Part shown: positions 12,106-24,600 of the stretch, one piece after another
Layout: every line of letters begins with the position of its first letter
How positions within the stretch are numbered: the first letter of the stretch is position 1
Source: Seriola aureovittata
Taxonomy: Eukaryota; Chordata; Actinopteri; Carangiformes; Carangidae
DNA length: 64,000 nt
Direction of reading: 5' to 3'
NCBI RefSeq assembly: GCF_021018895.1
Contig: NC_079375.1
Span: forward strand, 10,634,732 to 10,698,731
Program-made: the position numbers and the translations under genes
The notes under the pieces: generated by a model
Database searches by the model: none
Seen by the model: the letters and a program-made list of their open reading frames with translations, nothing else
Told to the model about the DNA's origin: nothing

Positions 12106-13774
12106 CTGGGCTCATTCAGTAACCACCTCCAAGATTCACAAAATGTTTGTAAATTTCATCAGAAATTCAGATAACAAGTTTCTAAATGAGTCAGAATGTC
12201 CACTTCTTTAAACCACTATAGAAACAAATCTGATGACAGTTCGACAGGTGGGATTCAGGCCATGATATTGAATCTTTGATACTTGTTTTCACTTTTAAAA
12301 ACAAATGATCACTAACTGCAGAGTGAGTGAGTCATTCTAATCTTTCTATAGAAATAGTAATAGATTTTACATTTACGGAAATCCAAAGCCTCCGGTATGT
12401 ATGGTGCATTAACTGCAACATGAACATAACACACAGCCAATAATCCACTAGATGTCTCTGTTAGACTTCAAACCCAGTAGAGCTGCAACAGCACCGCTGT
12501 TCTGGGCCTCCGAGGGCCCGTGGCACTAAAAATGATCAACAAACTTGATGTATATCGTTGACAAGACAGTCAGTGTATAGCTCTTTATCCGCCATATAGG
12601 CAACTCCACAAACATTAGACACAGAACGCATTTTTATCACGAGTAGCATACATATTCATGCACAGGTTGATGGAGCTCATGGAGGGATGTGTATGAGTTC
12701 TCAGCACAGTGCTGAGTGCTGGAGCAGAAGGCGAATGTTAATTCAATTATACGGCAGCTGTTCCTTGGTGCCCATGGCCACTGTGTTTGCACTAGAACAG
12801 AAATCTTGTATTAGGTCCCTCGCCATAAAAGACCATTGCCAGGCAGGAGAATGGGGACTGCCTGTAACCAAAAGCCATCAACAGTATTTTAAAGAGCTTT
12901 TAATGCTTATTTTTGGTTCGATTGAGGAATTTTGTGCGGCTGCAAAGTAACATTTGTGGGGGTTTTGTTTTGTCGCACTGTTGATTTACAGCGCTTTTGT
13001 TTTTAGTCATTACTCTATTAAATAGTCAATCTGCTTGGAAGTAAAAAGTGCAAATGAGTTTATTTTGCTGTATTAACTCCAGTCAAGGGTGGTTGGATAG
13101 ACACACTTGTGTGTCCTGTGGTGGTTCTGTCATTTCTGCATGAGTGATTTATAGATACATAAACTTTATCTCTTGCTTTGTGTGAGATGTCTTATAGATT
13201 CACGGTTACAAGTTTGTATATTAACAGAATACAACAAACATGTATATCTAAGTCCTCCACTGATCCACATGTGCAAATGTAGTTTGTCCATGCATGCATG
13301 TGAGTGTGTGTTGGTATCTGTGCTCCACCCCACCTCCTGTCCCAGGCTTGGGCTGAGCTCCAGTACTACTTGATCAGGAAGAGTAAAAGGAGGAGGAGGA
13401 GGGGTGATGGCATCCGCTAGTCTGTCCCTTCATTACCTGGTTCCCTGAGACTCACTCTATGTGATTTAATCACATGGCCACTGGCGGGAAACTGCTGCTC
13501 TGATGTTACCTGGACCTGCTAATCAGTTTGCTTTTCCCTCATCAAAAGGAAAACAGCCACACCTGCGGGAAGGATGCGCTCAACTGCGCATTACGTATGT
13601 ATAATATATGCACACATGCAAATGTGGAGGCACTCAAACCCAAAAAAACTCTTGGTTATTATCCTCCTAACACACAGATGGAGTGCAGAGGCCATGGCAG
13701 AGATACATAGTTAGCAAAGTAGGGGTGCGAATAAAGAATATTTTCTTTATTTATTAATCTGCTGTTACATTTCT

Positions 13775-14040
13775 TAATAGTCCAATATGTTGATTACAAT
13801 TTTATCAAAGCCCAAGGTTCATCTGCAAATTGCTTGTTTTGTCCAACCAGCTCTTTAAAACCCAGAGATATTCAGTTTACTGTCACATTAGAGAAAAAAA
13901 AACAGCACATTCTCTAATTTGATTTGAGTTGGAACCAGTGAATGTTTGGCATTTTTGCTTGAAAAAATAAATTAAACAATTACTTGATAATCAAAATTGT
14001 TGATCAACTTGTTGATTTAATTTTTTCAGTTCTAAAGCAA
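13775..14040. repeat. ATTAATCG-type interspersed repeat copy
   Basis: Contains AAAGCCCAAGGTTCATCT, TTGTCCAACCAG, ACCCAGAGATATTCAGTTTA and TTGGCATTTTTGCTTGAAAA, diagnostic phrases of a widespread perciform repeat that ends near ATTAATCGATTAATCG. Copies also occur in fyco1 introns. Confidence 0.7.
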
Positions 14041-14699
14041 AGATGAAAATAAAGCCTGATGCTGTCACATTGAGACTACACTGTGACTAGCCTTTTGGGA
14101 ATCTGTCCTCTAACTTAACCAGAAGTGACAGCATGTTCTCACCACTTTAACTCCACACGACCACATCATGCAGCGTGTAAAGTAGACATTACATATCAAG
14201 TTGTTTAATAAAAATTAAACCCCGTCTATCCACTGGAAAGAGCACAGAGCTCTATTTAGAGTGACTGATCGAGAGCCCAGAATCAAAGGGCCCTGTGGCA
14301 CAAGCTGCTAGTGTGTCTGGGAATTGGCCCAACTCTTAAAGAGCCAAGCTTCCCTCATCTTGACTCGGGGCCGACCCCCAAACTGGAAGAAGCTATTTCT
14401 GCTGGCAGCCAAGTGGTTCCTTTTCTGGAAGCCTGTCAGGTGTGGAGTCGAGGCTGCCAACTGTAACCCCCTCAGGTGGGCACAAGGGGCAGGGCAGACC
14501 CCCATCATGGATACAGCATTGTGACACTCAGCAGATGATGCAAGTCGCAGAGGGCATTGAGCTCTCTGATGTGTCCTGACAAAGATCTGCTGTGAAAGTG
14601 ACACTCTCTCCTGTAGCCTCCACAGCACGGATGGATTATGGAAAATACAAAAATATTAAGTTAATTTAGAATAATGTTGACACTGAGCGTGGTGTCTCA

Positions 14700-16070
14700 C
14701 TCAAGTTATTAACCTCCACTAATGGAAACTAACAGTTTTGCTGTACTTTTATTTACAAGTAAAAGTCCTGCTTTAGAAGTAACCGACAAAAGTCAACAAA
14801 ATATACATCCAGAGTATTAAAAGTAAAACTACTGGTTCTGCAGACGAATGACCCCATTTTACTGTAGCTGCTCGAGGTGCAGCTATGTTGAACTGCTCTA
14901 TATTCAGTTGGGTAGTTTAGTCCAGTGGTTCCAAATGTAGGGGTTGGGGGGGTGGCGCCCTCCGGGTTGGGGGGGTCACAAAATAAATCTAATAAAGACG
15001 ATTAGTGGGAGAGGAAGAAAAGCTCTGCTACAAATAGGCCTATTGGTATAATTTGTTGGTCTTTTCTCTAATCTTTGCTTCCATGAAACAATGGATAATT
15101 TTACCTCTCTGAACCTCAAACTGTTCTTTAAATGAAGCCATGTGAGAAGATTAGAGGAATGTGAAATGTTTTCAAATTTAACATTTAAATCTGAAGAATA
15201 ACTACAGCTGCCAGATAAATGTAGTGAAGTAGAAGCATAAGGTGGCATAAAATAAAAATACTCAAGCAAAATACATATATCCTAAAATTGTACTTAAGTT
15301 AGTTGTACTTAATATTGCACTTTATTTTTGCTTGTTTCTTACAAATCATATGATTAACTGCTGAGACACAGTGAAAAGATCATCAGAAACACTGAGTTGT
15401 CACAGCAGGAAACGCACAGGTGAAACCAACTTTGTTAACGAGGGCTCAGGTCCGTCAGTGTCCTCCCCGCAGCTGCATTTACAATGTCATTGACAACATC
15501 TGTGCTTTTCCTGCTGTGAAAAGGCTTGTTGAGTGTGTGATATTATTTTGACTTGCAGAAATCTGCCAGTGTAACAGGAATTTTTCAACTTGCTTTAAAT
15601 ACAAATCCAATACTTTGAAGAATCTTCTGTTCATGCAATCCGTTGTATTCTCTCCCATTTCAAGATAACTGGCTCTCATTTTTTAGAACATATTTTAAAC
15701 AAGCTGATTTAAATTTAAAAAACAGATTGAAGTATTTTTACTGACTATAGACAGAAATGGTTTTATAAGATTGAAGTTTCTGCAAATGAAACTGCCCAAA
15801 TGAGCTCCACCTCAACCAACTACAGCAACCATACTTCTCACATATTAAAGCATCATCAGTTAATCTTCCTATAATATATCTAACGCCATGAATGTGAACA
15901 TAACTTTTACTTTTGTTATTTGAAGTATATTTTGCTTATAATATTTCTGTATTTTTATTCCAGTAAAATCTTAAATGAAGGACTTTCTCTTGTAATTTAG
16001 TATTTTTACATTGTTGAATTGTGACTTTTACTTAACCAAAGCATCTGAATGCCTCTTCCATCCCAGTGAA
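14700..16070. repeat. interspersed repeat of perciform type (TACTTAAGTA family)
   Basis: It contains GTAGTGAAGTAGAAGCATAA and AAAATTGTACTTAAG, then a region with GATTAGTGGGAGAGGAAG, and ends CTTTTACTTAACCAAAGCATCTGAATGCCTCTTCCA (quoted in parts: CTTTTACTTAACCAAAGC, ATCTGAATGCCTCTTCCA). I recognise these as parts of a dispersed perciform repeat. No coding capacity is visible. Confidence 0.6.
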
Positions 16071-16079
16071 ATTCACAAT

Positions 16080-18050
16080 GATGACAAGAAATTGACAGAA
16101 AAACAACTTATTGGCTGCTGAAGCACAAGATGATCACCATTTAAATTAACCACTAATGCACAGCTCCTAAAATCTTAAAGCTCCATTTTTCAGTGAATAC
16201 CCATTCCCTTTGTTGTGTTGCACTATTTTGAGCTGCCTTTCATTCATTTTCCCTTTAAAACAACCTCAAACCAATTTAACACTGCAACACCATGTTGCTT
16301 GTTCTTGCTAAAACTGGTTAAACACAGATGGCGTGGTGTCATGTTGAGATATTTCCAGCAATGTTACAGTGGAGCTTAATAGCCTGGAGAAGAAGGTGGA
16401 GTTATACTGAACAGCCAGGGGTGAATTTACATGTTATGAATTCAGTTCTTCATCTTTCATTTTCAGTTTACTTGAAAAACATTCCACTGTTATGCATCGA
16501 TACACAAAGACTATTCAACTTCTTAAAGTTGGAACTTCAGTCAGGCTCCTGTCACATCTGTTCCTATGGGAAAAGTAGAACCTTTCCAAAGATTTTACAG
16601 GTATACACATTTTTCCATCCAACCTGCTTGCTCTCAGGTGCTGTGAGAACTTAGATGTAAAACAGGTTAACATTGCTGTTATCACTACAAGCAAATATTA
16701 TACTGCAACATTGGATATCTAGCAGGAAACTAATATGTTGTCTGTCCACACTTTGCCAATACATTCAATATCAACATAACTGCAACTTTCCAAATACATA
16801 TTTTAACGTTTCCTCAATACGTTAATTTGAAACATCATTCAGTCCCTCTAAACATATTAACTGTTAGCTTTTATTTAAATGTAAGGCTAGCTGTTTCCCC
16901 CTGCTTCCAGTCTCTTGGCAAGAAAGCAAATAGGTTTGTTTTCTTATTAGATACATGATACTGACCTGGTTGGGATGAGGGTTAGAATATGACTTCTCGA
17001 AGGCTCGTGTAACTCTGTCCTAGGACTGAAAGAAGAACTATAGATAAACTATAGGTCTCTGTTCTCCTGTTTCTATCTTGGTAAATTGACTTGAGACCTA
17101 ATAGGCAAATAGCAAGAATGTTAAACTGGAAATAGGTCAAACTCAAATTGGAAGTAGTCTGTCTTTATCACTGTACTGTACAGCGCTATTAAAGCTAAGC
17201 TAAAATATCTAACTTGAAAGATCCAAAGATAAAAGAAATCAGCAGTTATGTGCAGGACTATAGTTTCATATTTACTGTAGAGACATGAAAGTCATCATAC
17301 TAATCATCTAAATCTCTGCAAACAAGCAAATAATGTCAAACTTTCCTTTTTAATGGTGAACATGAGCACAAGAAAAGTACGGCAAACAAATCAATGACTC
17401 CTCTCTACATTACAGGCTACAAGCTTAGCATATAAAGCAACATTTCAACCAATATTCATATTTGAAGTCTTTGTGATCATCTAATAGAAAGATAAGCCAG
17501 CATCTTACACAGCAGCACTGTGGCCAGCAAAGGTATACATCTTTCCCACTAACTTAATGAAGTAAAGCAAATTTCAGCAGAATTTGTAGTGCACACTAGA
17601 AAACTCTTTTAATGCCGCACTTTGCTCATGAACGAGTGGAGAAGTGGTTTTAAACACGGCGAGGGAACAGGGAGTTGAGGACAGCTGATGAGGGAAGAGG
17701 GAGAAAGGAATCATATCAACACCAAGAGTGTCGATTAGGTGAGAAAACGACATTGCAGCACTGTCAATCATCCCGGCTTCATGCTCGGAAAAAAAAAATC
17801 CAGAGCTGCTATAAAAAATGTGGTAAAAGTTGACGAGTCAGTAGAATCGCATGCAGGACAAAAAACACTTTTTCTAACTTCAGCTATTTCATTCGTTTTG
17901 CTTGTTCCTGAGATGCTTGGTGCTTCTTCGTAGTAGAAACCTGCAACAATGTCACTTGTGTCAGCTGCTTCAGAGTTCTAGAGCAATTTGGAGACTGAAT
18001 AATGTGTTTATTCACAAATGCTGTATAGTGGAATACAGTGGCAAGAAAAG
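16080..18050. other. intergenic DNA, no gene seen
   Basis: AT-rich, with short random frames. A patch at 16860-16925 (GGCTAGCTGTTTCCCCCTGC) is the inverse of a common perciform repeat, also present at 54785-54845 in the forward sense. Confidence 0.5.
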
Positions 18051-18960
18051 AAGAATGTGTCCGCTTTGGAATTAAATGGTTTTAAGCTTTTGATTGGTTA
18101 TAAAAATGTGATCTGATCTTCACAAGTATGGACAAACACACTGTGCCTAAATTAATTACACGCAAATTGTTGTAGTTTTTCGTGTCTTTATTGAACACAA
18201 CAATTAAACTTCCACAGTGCTGGTGGAAAGAAGTGAAACCTTGTATTTTAAAAGGGTTATTTGAAAGTTTTCCCTGCGGCTGAATGGGGTTTCCTCCCTG
18301 GGAGCAGGTGGTGCTGATTTTCCCTTGACAAGAGCTTTGGCTGTAGTTGTCTTTAAATACAAGAGGTTATAATACGCCCTCTGAGCAGCGTCACGTCTTC
18401 AGGGCAGATTGGAGGCTGCATTGATTCACTATTGGAAATTGACAGAGGAAAAGTAGAAGAAAAGACATAATGGAGACAAAAGTTAACATTGGCATTGCTT
18501 TCCACCGCTGGGGACGGCTCTTGGCGAGAGAAGGAATCAAGTTTGATGCTAGCAAAACTTAAAAATTTTCTCCTTTTAACAGCTGGTCAGATCTTCTTTG
18601 GCAGCAGTGACCTAAAACAAGTTCTTCCAGTAGCAGCTGATCAGACCTGCACGATGTTCAGGAAGAATTTTGGACCATTCTTCCTACAGAACAGCTTCAG
18701 CTCAGCCATATTGCGACTAGTTTTCTTCATTTAAAGTACTTCTGCAGATTTACTTTGTATCCCAGGCGATGAGGCAACAAATCAGCCCCAAATCACGATG
18801 CTACCTCCATCGTACTTCACCTTTGTTTTCATGTCGGTATGCAGTTCCCTTTCCACACCATGTAGTGCTGCATGTTCTTCCCAAACAATGCAGCTTTCTG
18901 TCATTTAGTTTTGTGGAGTGTCAAGCTGCTCTTTGGCACAGTGATATATATATATATATG
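18050..18960 (-). mobile_element. fossil Tc1/mariner-like element
   Basis: GATCAGACCTGCACGATG and GGACCATTCTTCCTACAGAA, with CAGCCCCAAATCACGATGCT, match on the minus strand the C-terminal part of fish Tc1-like transposases. The flank at 18060-18210 has phrases of the same elements (AAATGTGATCTGATCTTCAC). The frame is broken by stops and deletions, so the element is dead. Confidence 0.6.
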
Positions 18961-21180
18961 CAGTATATCTTTTTTTTTTCTGAGAGCCACAGCTTCCTCT
19001 GTGCTACCCTGCCATGTACACTGTGCCCCATGAAACCATGCACCGTTAACCAGCTCCATTGATTCGTTTAAGCCTTTAGCTTTTACATTGAAATCCTTGT
19101 TGTTATGTGTGTGTCAGATGAAAATCTGAACATATTTTAAGATAAATTTCTACATTATATATTCACTTTCTTTATCACTGTATATATTTACTGTAGGCTA
19201 CTGTTGTCATACAGCACCTCTGTTTTACAGTGAAGAAAATGGAGTTTATCATATGTTTCCTATAATACTTATATAAAACTAAAGATGTGACTCTTACTTA
19301 AATATGATATCTGACACATTTTTATTTATCTTATCACTTTCTGGTTGCATTCTACCACAACAGATTGTCACAGCCACTTTGAACGTGTGCGAACAGATTG
19401 TGCTTTGAAAAAGAAACGGGTGCCTGCAGCAACATTACACGTCTGCTATCCCATCTCTGTCTGAAAACGGGACTAACATCTTTACATTATACATTTTCAA
19501 AAACATATCCATTATTCATACCTCCATATTTTAATACTATTAGCATTTCTCTGCCACCCACCTAAATACCTGTGTGTTTCTTATCAAAGGAGCGGTGACA
19601 GTCAGAGTTACTTTGTTTGTGTGTGAGGAAATGAGTTGGGATTAAGAAAAGCACTGCAGTGATGGGCCATCACACAAGATTAAATTCAATCTGTGAGGTG
19701 ATTATTTTACTGTACGCTTGAAACGGGCACAGGAGAAACTTTGCTTTTACTTCTCACCGGACTGTTTGTGTTGATAGACAACAGCAACAAAGGCAAACAC
19801 ACACATGCACAGAAACACACAGTGCTCCACCTGTGTGGGTGGGAGGTGTGGCCACTCAGCAGCTGAGTGGGGCAGCATATGGAGTTTCTAATTGGGTAGA
19901 ACAGCACAGCTGGAGGACACTAGTCCAGGACCTGGCCTCTGGTAATCAGTCCCACAATCCTCAGCTCTCCTCTCCTCATCCACGTGTGTGTATGAGCCTT
20001 CGGTTGATGAGGGTTGTTGGATGTGTTCTCGCATCGTACCGGTGAAACCAAACCGAAACTTGTTCACTAAGAGGATTTTACTAAATATTTGAATGGAGGC
20101 TTGACAGCGTAAATCTCATTTTTCAAATTGTATCCAGAAGTGGAAAAAGCATTTAAATTGGTAAAAACCTTTACTTTAACTCCACCTATTTAACATTTAT
20201 AAGCAGAAATACTGTATAAAACTGTATAATGCTAAGTGCTAGTAATAATAATTGAGTAATATATTGTAATGTGTATACTGTAATAGTTAACACTCACAAG
20301 GGCCATTTTTTTTATGTATTATGAGTTATTTTACTTCTATTTTTTGTTAATTATTATGTACTTTTCCTTAAGTGACATCCTCAGCGCTGGACCTTATATT
20401 GTATTATAATAAAAGAAAAAGAATTTAAAATATATATATAAACCTATTTTTTTAGCAGACAGAGTTGTTGCCTGTTTCGTATTTATAGTTGAAACTGCCA
20501 TTTTTCCAGATTGCTCTTGAAAATGTGATTTTAAATTCAAAGAGGCTTTAAGAAATAGAAAAAGACTAATGGTTTGATTTGACAGGAGTCTGCAGACAAT
20601 AACACTTGAGGTGTTGGAAAAGAGCAAAATGTCAGATTTGGTAACGTTTCATCATTAAAAAAAAAAGACAATAAAACTGCTAACAACAGACTTATGATGT
20701 GAGAACAAGAATCTGAAATTATTTAACAGCAGCAACTCAGGTTATTCATCAGGGTATCAAGGTATCAACAAGTACTTCAAATAAATTACCACACTTGTAT
20801 TAGGGAGCACTTAAACACTTCCTTATTTAGCATGTGTGTTTTGGGTTTCAATTTTTGTACATGCACCTCACTGTACAGCAATGAAAAATAAATAGTGAGA
20901 GTTGTTAGAGGGTTTAGAAACTGTACAGGCCTCATTACCTCATTACAGAGTCAGTGTCAGAATAAAAAAACACACACACACACGCTTTGCCTCTGGAGTT
21001 TATTGGAGAGTTCTTATGCTTCACAGGGTTTCACTACAGAAATGACCTTTAAGAAGTTGCTCCAAAGACACGCAGTGAATTAGATTTTGGACAGAATCAC
21101 GTTGCATTGCCACAACCATTACCATGTTCCCAACCACTTCACCTTGCACTCATCATCCAGACACAGACTCTCTTTAACTG
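18960..21180. other. intergenic DNA with repeat fragments, no gene seen
   Basis: 20120-20350 carries fragments similar to the TACTTAAGTA-type repeat (AGAAGTGGAAAAAGCATTTA; GCAGAAATACTGTATAAAAC). The rest shows short random frames only. Confidence 0.45.
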
Positions 21181-21729
21181 CTGACATCAATTGAGAACCG
21201 CTTGCAACTCAGCATGCGATCAGCAGCGCCTTCATTTGCAGCTCTACACCGCGCTTCGTGTCTATAAAAGCTGATAATGTGATAATTAAAAGAGCTGACA
21301 GGCAAGAACTGTCAGCAAGACACCCTGATTTACCAACCTCTGCTATTTGTTATACCTCTCAAATTACAATGCTTCCACCCTTGAAGTATAACGCATAAAA
21401 TATCAGTCGAAATAACTAACTAGGTTAGAATTGTTGTGAAAGAAAAAGAATTAAAGTTATGGCGTCTCAGTGGACGACCGTGTGATTGAATCTGTCCCGG
21501 AAACATCACAGGATCAGATTCAAACCTGAAACAAGGACTTCCAGCAGACAAAAGATCACTGCCATGTCTCTCTCTCTCTTTCTCTCTCAACCACACCATG
21601 ATTTATTACCTGAAAAGACAAGAGAACTAATTAGTGGAGTAATTAATTAATATAAATTTGCATATTTGCATTTGCAATTAGTGCAGTCAACTGATTAGTC
21701 TGAGATGGGGAGTTTGACTCATCAGATGC

Positions 21730-21748
21730 TTGTGTGTGTGTGAGTGTG

Positions 21749-21804
<56 letters not shown>

Positions 21805-21867
21805 TGTTGGACCAGAACGATCAGCAGACCAGCTGAGGCATTTTCAGGGGGAAGGCTGTGATGAAGG

Positions 21868-21909
<42 letters not shown>
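21730..21909. repeat. GT/GA microsatellites
   Basis: GT with GA tail at 21730-21805 and a pure GT run at 21871-21909. Confidence 0.95.
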
Positions 21910-21912
<3 letters not shown>

Positions 21913-22509
21913 TTTTTGTTTGTTTGTTTTTTTGTCCGCGTGTGTATTTTTAGGTGTTCATGTACAGTATGTGTTCGTCCACATGAACACCCACTTACAC
22001 TCGCCCTGTGTATCTGTGCGAACACGTGCTCGGTGCCCTGTCTCAAACACGTTAGGTTAAGTGTGTACACGCGCTGACCACTGCGTGTACATGCTGTCAT
22101 CGCCGCTGCTTTACCTTTGTGTGGTCTCTGACGCTCTGAACTCACAGCGAGGTGTAATCAACACGCCGCGGCTCTCTGCAGCCGGGCTCATGCTGCTGAT
22201 CGATGTCTTGTAATGTCCAATATAGAGAGAATGATAAGTCGCTTTAATTGATTCTCCTTGCAACAAGGTCATTCACAGGCATACGTTTGTGTGTGAGCGC
22301 TTGTGTGTGTGTTCCACATAACTGAGGAGTGCATATACCCATATCGAGTGCCAGCTGTGCCCCAGTGTGGATTTGGCAGCGTGCCACTGGGCCTTTTCCA
22401 TGGGGTGTACTTAATGTCTATGGTCCTGAGGTACCAACACTGTGCACGCCCCTCTGGTATGCCCGTCCTCTGCATGTAAAAGGAGCCTGGTGGAATTTCT
22501 TCACCTATT

Positions 22510-22770
22510 TTATATAGAGCTGAAAGGATGAGTCAATTGATCAATTAGTTGAAAATCAATCAGCAACTATTTGATCATTAAGAAAAAAAAAAAGAGTTCT
22601 CCGGCTGCAGCTTCTCCAGTGTGAGGATTCGCTGCTTTTCCATTTTTTTATCATTGTAAAGTTTCTGACTGTTTGTTGGACAAAATGAGACACTTTTCAT
22701 TTACTGACATTTTATAGACCAAACGATTAATCGAGGAAATGGTCTGCAGATTAATCAATAATGAGCATAA
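22510..22770. repeat. ATTAATCG-type interspersed repeat copy
   Basis: GATCAATTAGTTGAAAATCA, GTGAGGATTCGCTGCTTTTC and CAAACGATTAATCGAGGAAA: the opposite orientation to the copy at 13775-14040. Confidence 0.65.
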
Positions 22771-22799
22771 TCATCAGTAATCATAATCATTTTATATCA

Positions 22800-23880
22800 T
22801 TTATCACACAATATCTATCAGCACTTGTGTAGTTTGAGGTCCCACAGACCCCACTTGTCTGTGTGGAGAAATAATGATAACTGCAAAATCAACCATCAGG
22901 TTCTTTTTTCTTTTCTTTCGCTCTAAAGAACATGACAAAAGACATGGTTTGTAAATTCCCTCACTGTGGAGAAGGTTTAGTTATAGGTTTAAGGAAAGAT
23001 GCTCATTTGGTTCAAATAAAACAAAGATGTGGTTTCTGGGAATTTGCTGAAATAACTCATACTGACATTTGACACTGACTTTCTATAGTGGACTTCTGAA
23101 ACTTATGTCGTTAAAATCCTTCAAAATCATGTTTCTGAGCCATCCTCAAGAAATGAGTGAAAGTCGAGCTGATGAAATCATGTTAAATATTAAATGTATG
23201 TTGAGCTGTTAAAAAAGGGCCCCAGGTGTGTCCAGGACCTTAAACAGAACATTAGGATTAACAGGATAAACTGCATCTCTGTGGAATTTAAACCTCCCCG
23301 GTCCAGACCTGCCTTTTATTTTCCTCATCTGCAGCTCCACATTTATAATGTTTTTAATTTAATGTCATTTGTAGAGGGCTTAACCCCCTCACCCCCACCC
23401 CCACCCCCACCCCCCGTGTATTACATCTTTTACAAAGATGTGCAGACTTAAATAATGTAGTTCAGAGTTCATTTTTACCACGAAAATTAAACTTGGGGCC
23501 AAAATATGAACCGAGTCAAGACCAAATGTGGAGAACCAGCATTCAGTTTTTCACTCATCTCTCATGTTCTTTTTTTTTTTTTTTAACTTAAAACGTTCTC
23601 GTTTCCCATTATCTTCCATTAAATTCAACATTTTAATGGAACTATTTGTTCATATCTCGAGCTGTACTCTCATTTTTATTCTCCTCTTTAATTTATTTCT
23701 CTTTCATTTTAAATCTATTTCACCTGTTGAGAGTGCATGCGTACTCTTCCACGCGTCTCTCTTCTTCTTCTTCTTTTTTTCTTTCTCCCAGATAAAAAGA
23801 CATGAATTCATCTTTCTTACACGGGGAGATGCAGATATTAGTTGTTATCCCTCTCCGGTCTGTGTTTTTGACGGTAAACG
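22800..23880. other. intergenic DNA upstream of neurod6, no gene seen
   Basis: AT-rich, with a C-rich (CCCCCA)n run at 23383-23415 and poly-T tracts near 23570 and 23760-23790. No coding frame is supported. Confidence 0.5.
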
Positions 23881-23904
23881 CGGGCCTCCCGGTGCCCATT
23901 ACCG

Positions 23905-23995
23905 GAGCTGCCAGATGATCGGTACGGAATGGAGGTCCCATGGGACACTGAACACGTGGTCTCGGCTGCCACAAGACGTCAGCGGCAGATGGCAT
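23905..23995 (+). promoter_or_regulatory. neurod6: E-box cluster upstream of neurod6 exon 1
   Basis: CAGATG occurs at 23912-23917 and 23986-23991, with CACGTG at 23953-23958, inside a locally GC-rich segment 250-330 nt before the splice donor of the first exon. CAGATG is the preferred type of E-box for Neurog/NeuroD factors. A proximal promoter role is inferred from position and motif. Confidence 0.4.
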
Positions 23996-24028
23996 GGGTA
24001 CCCGCTGTTGGCATGAGTGTCATTCCTC

Positions 24029-24110
24029 AAAGAGAGAGGGAAGGGGAAGAGACAGAGGGAGAGAGAGAGAGAAGGAGCGAGAGAGGGAGGAAAAGGAAGA
24101 GCAGAGCACA
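24029..24110. repeat. polypurine (GA-rich) tract at neurod6 5' end
   Basis: An almost pure purine strand of GA and GGA units, just before or inside the first neurod6 exon. Confidence 0.8.
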
Positions 24111-24119
24111 GCAAGGCAG

Positions 24120-24240
24120 AGGAAAGAGGGTGCGCACGTTTCAGCTTTTTCCCTCTAATTTGTGGTTTCGCAAGAGAAGAAGCTGCAGCGCAGATTCACT
24201 GGAGATATTTGGGATCATGCGAAGTGCACGCTGACCAGAG
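24120..24240 (+). other. neurod6: neurod6 5' UTR exon (3' end certain, 5' end not)
   Basis: A donor CCAGAG|GTTAGT at 24240/24241 pairs with acceptor CTCACAG at 24595, giving a 355 nt intron directly before the coding exon. NeuroD-family genes typically have a non-coding first exon and a single coding exon. The transcription start cannot be placed; a long purine-rich (GA) tract lies at 24029-24110. Confidence 0.55.
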
Positions 24241-24600
24241 GTTAGTCTTATTTCTGTGTATTTATACTGTTTGTGCATTTGGTGACTTTTATTCAGAGTT
24301 AGAATGTGTGTTTTGGTTGAAAAACAAATACTAAACTTGACTATTATAATGTAACCTCACAAAATAACGTGTAATAAAAAGCTTAAACCGAGGTTGTTTT
24401 TTTCACAACAAGTCCAAAGACAATGAAGTTGAGTGTCTTTGAAAAGGCAGCAGGCTGTGACATTGGCCTTGCTTTGCCAGTTTGTTCCTCTTCCTCTTGG
24501 GAGGATTCATTCACAAGGTAATTAACTGACAACCTTCAAAAGACGTCGCTGTGTGCTCTCTACTCACGGTTTATGTTTTGGATTTGATCTCACAGGAAAT

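Larger units (their letters stand above)
10196..12650. other. intergenic DNA, no gene seen
   Basis: Between the putative pde1c 3' end and neurod6. Apart from the repeat fragment and the tandem array above, I see only short random frames and a GCTAATGCTAGC-rich patch near 11380-11480, a motif common in perciform repeats. Confidence 0.5.

Noticed and set aside
11853..12122. 89-residue Leu/Cys/Phe-rich frame as a membrane protein
   Set aside because: It is a translation of a degenerate tandem array.
14308..14628. 106-residue minus-strand frame as a protein gene
   Set aside because: No recognisable domain, no splice or start context, and it overlaps an open frame on the other strand.
10200..24000. 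A ppp1r17 gene between pde1c and neurod6, as expected from human gene order
   Set aside because: I looked for its repeated RRKDTPALH-type motif in translations and found none. A small split gene could still be missed.
24553..24600. In-frame upstream ATG adding 16 residues to NEUROD6
   Set aside because: It lies inside the predicted 5' UTR intron (acceptor at 24595), and the family starts MLTLPFDE.
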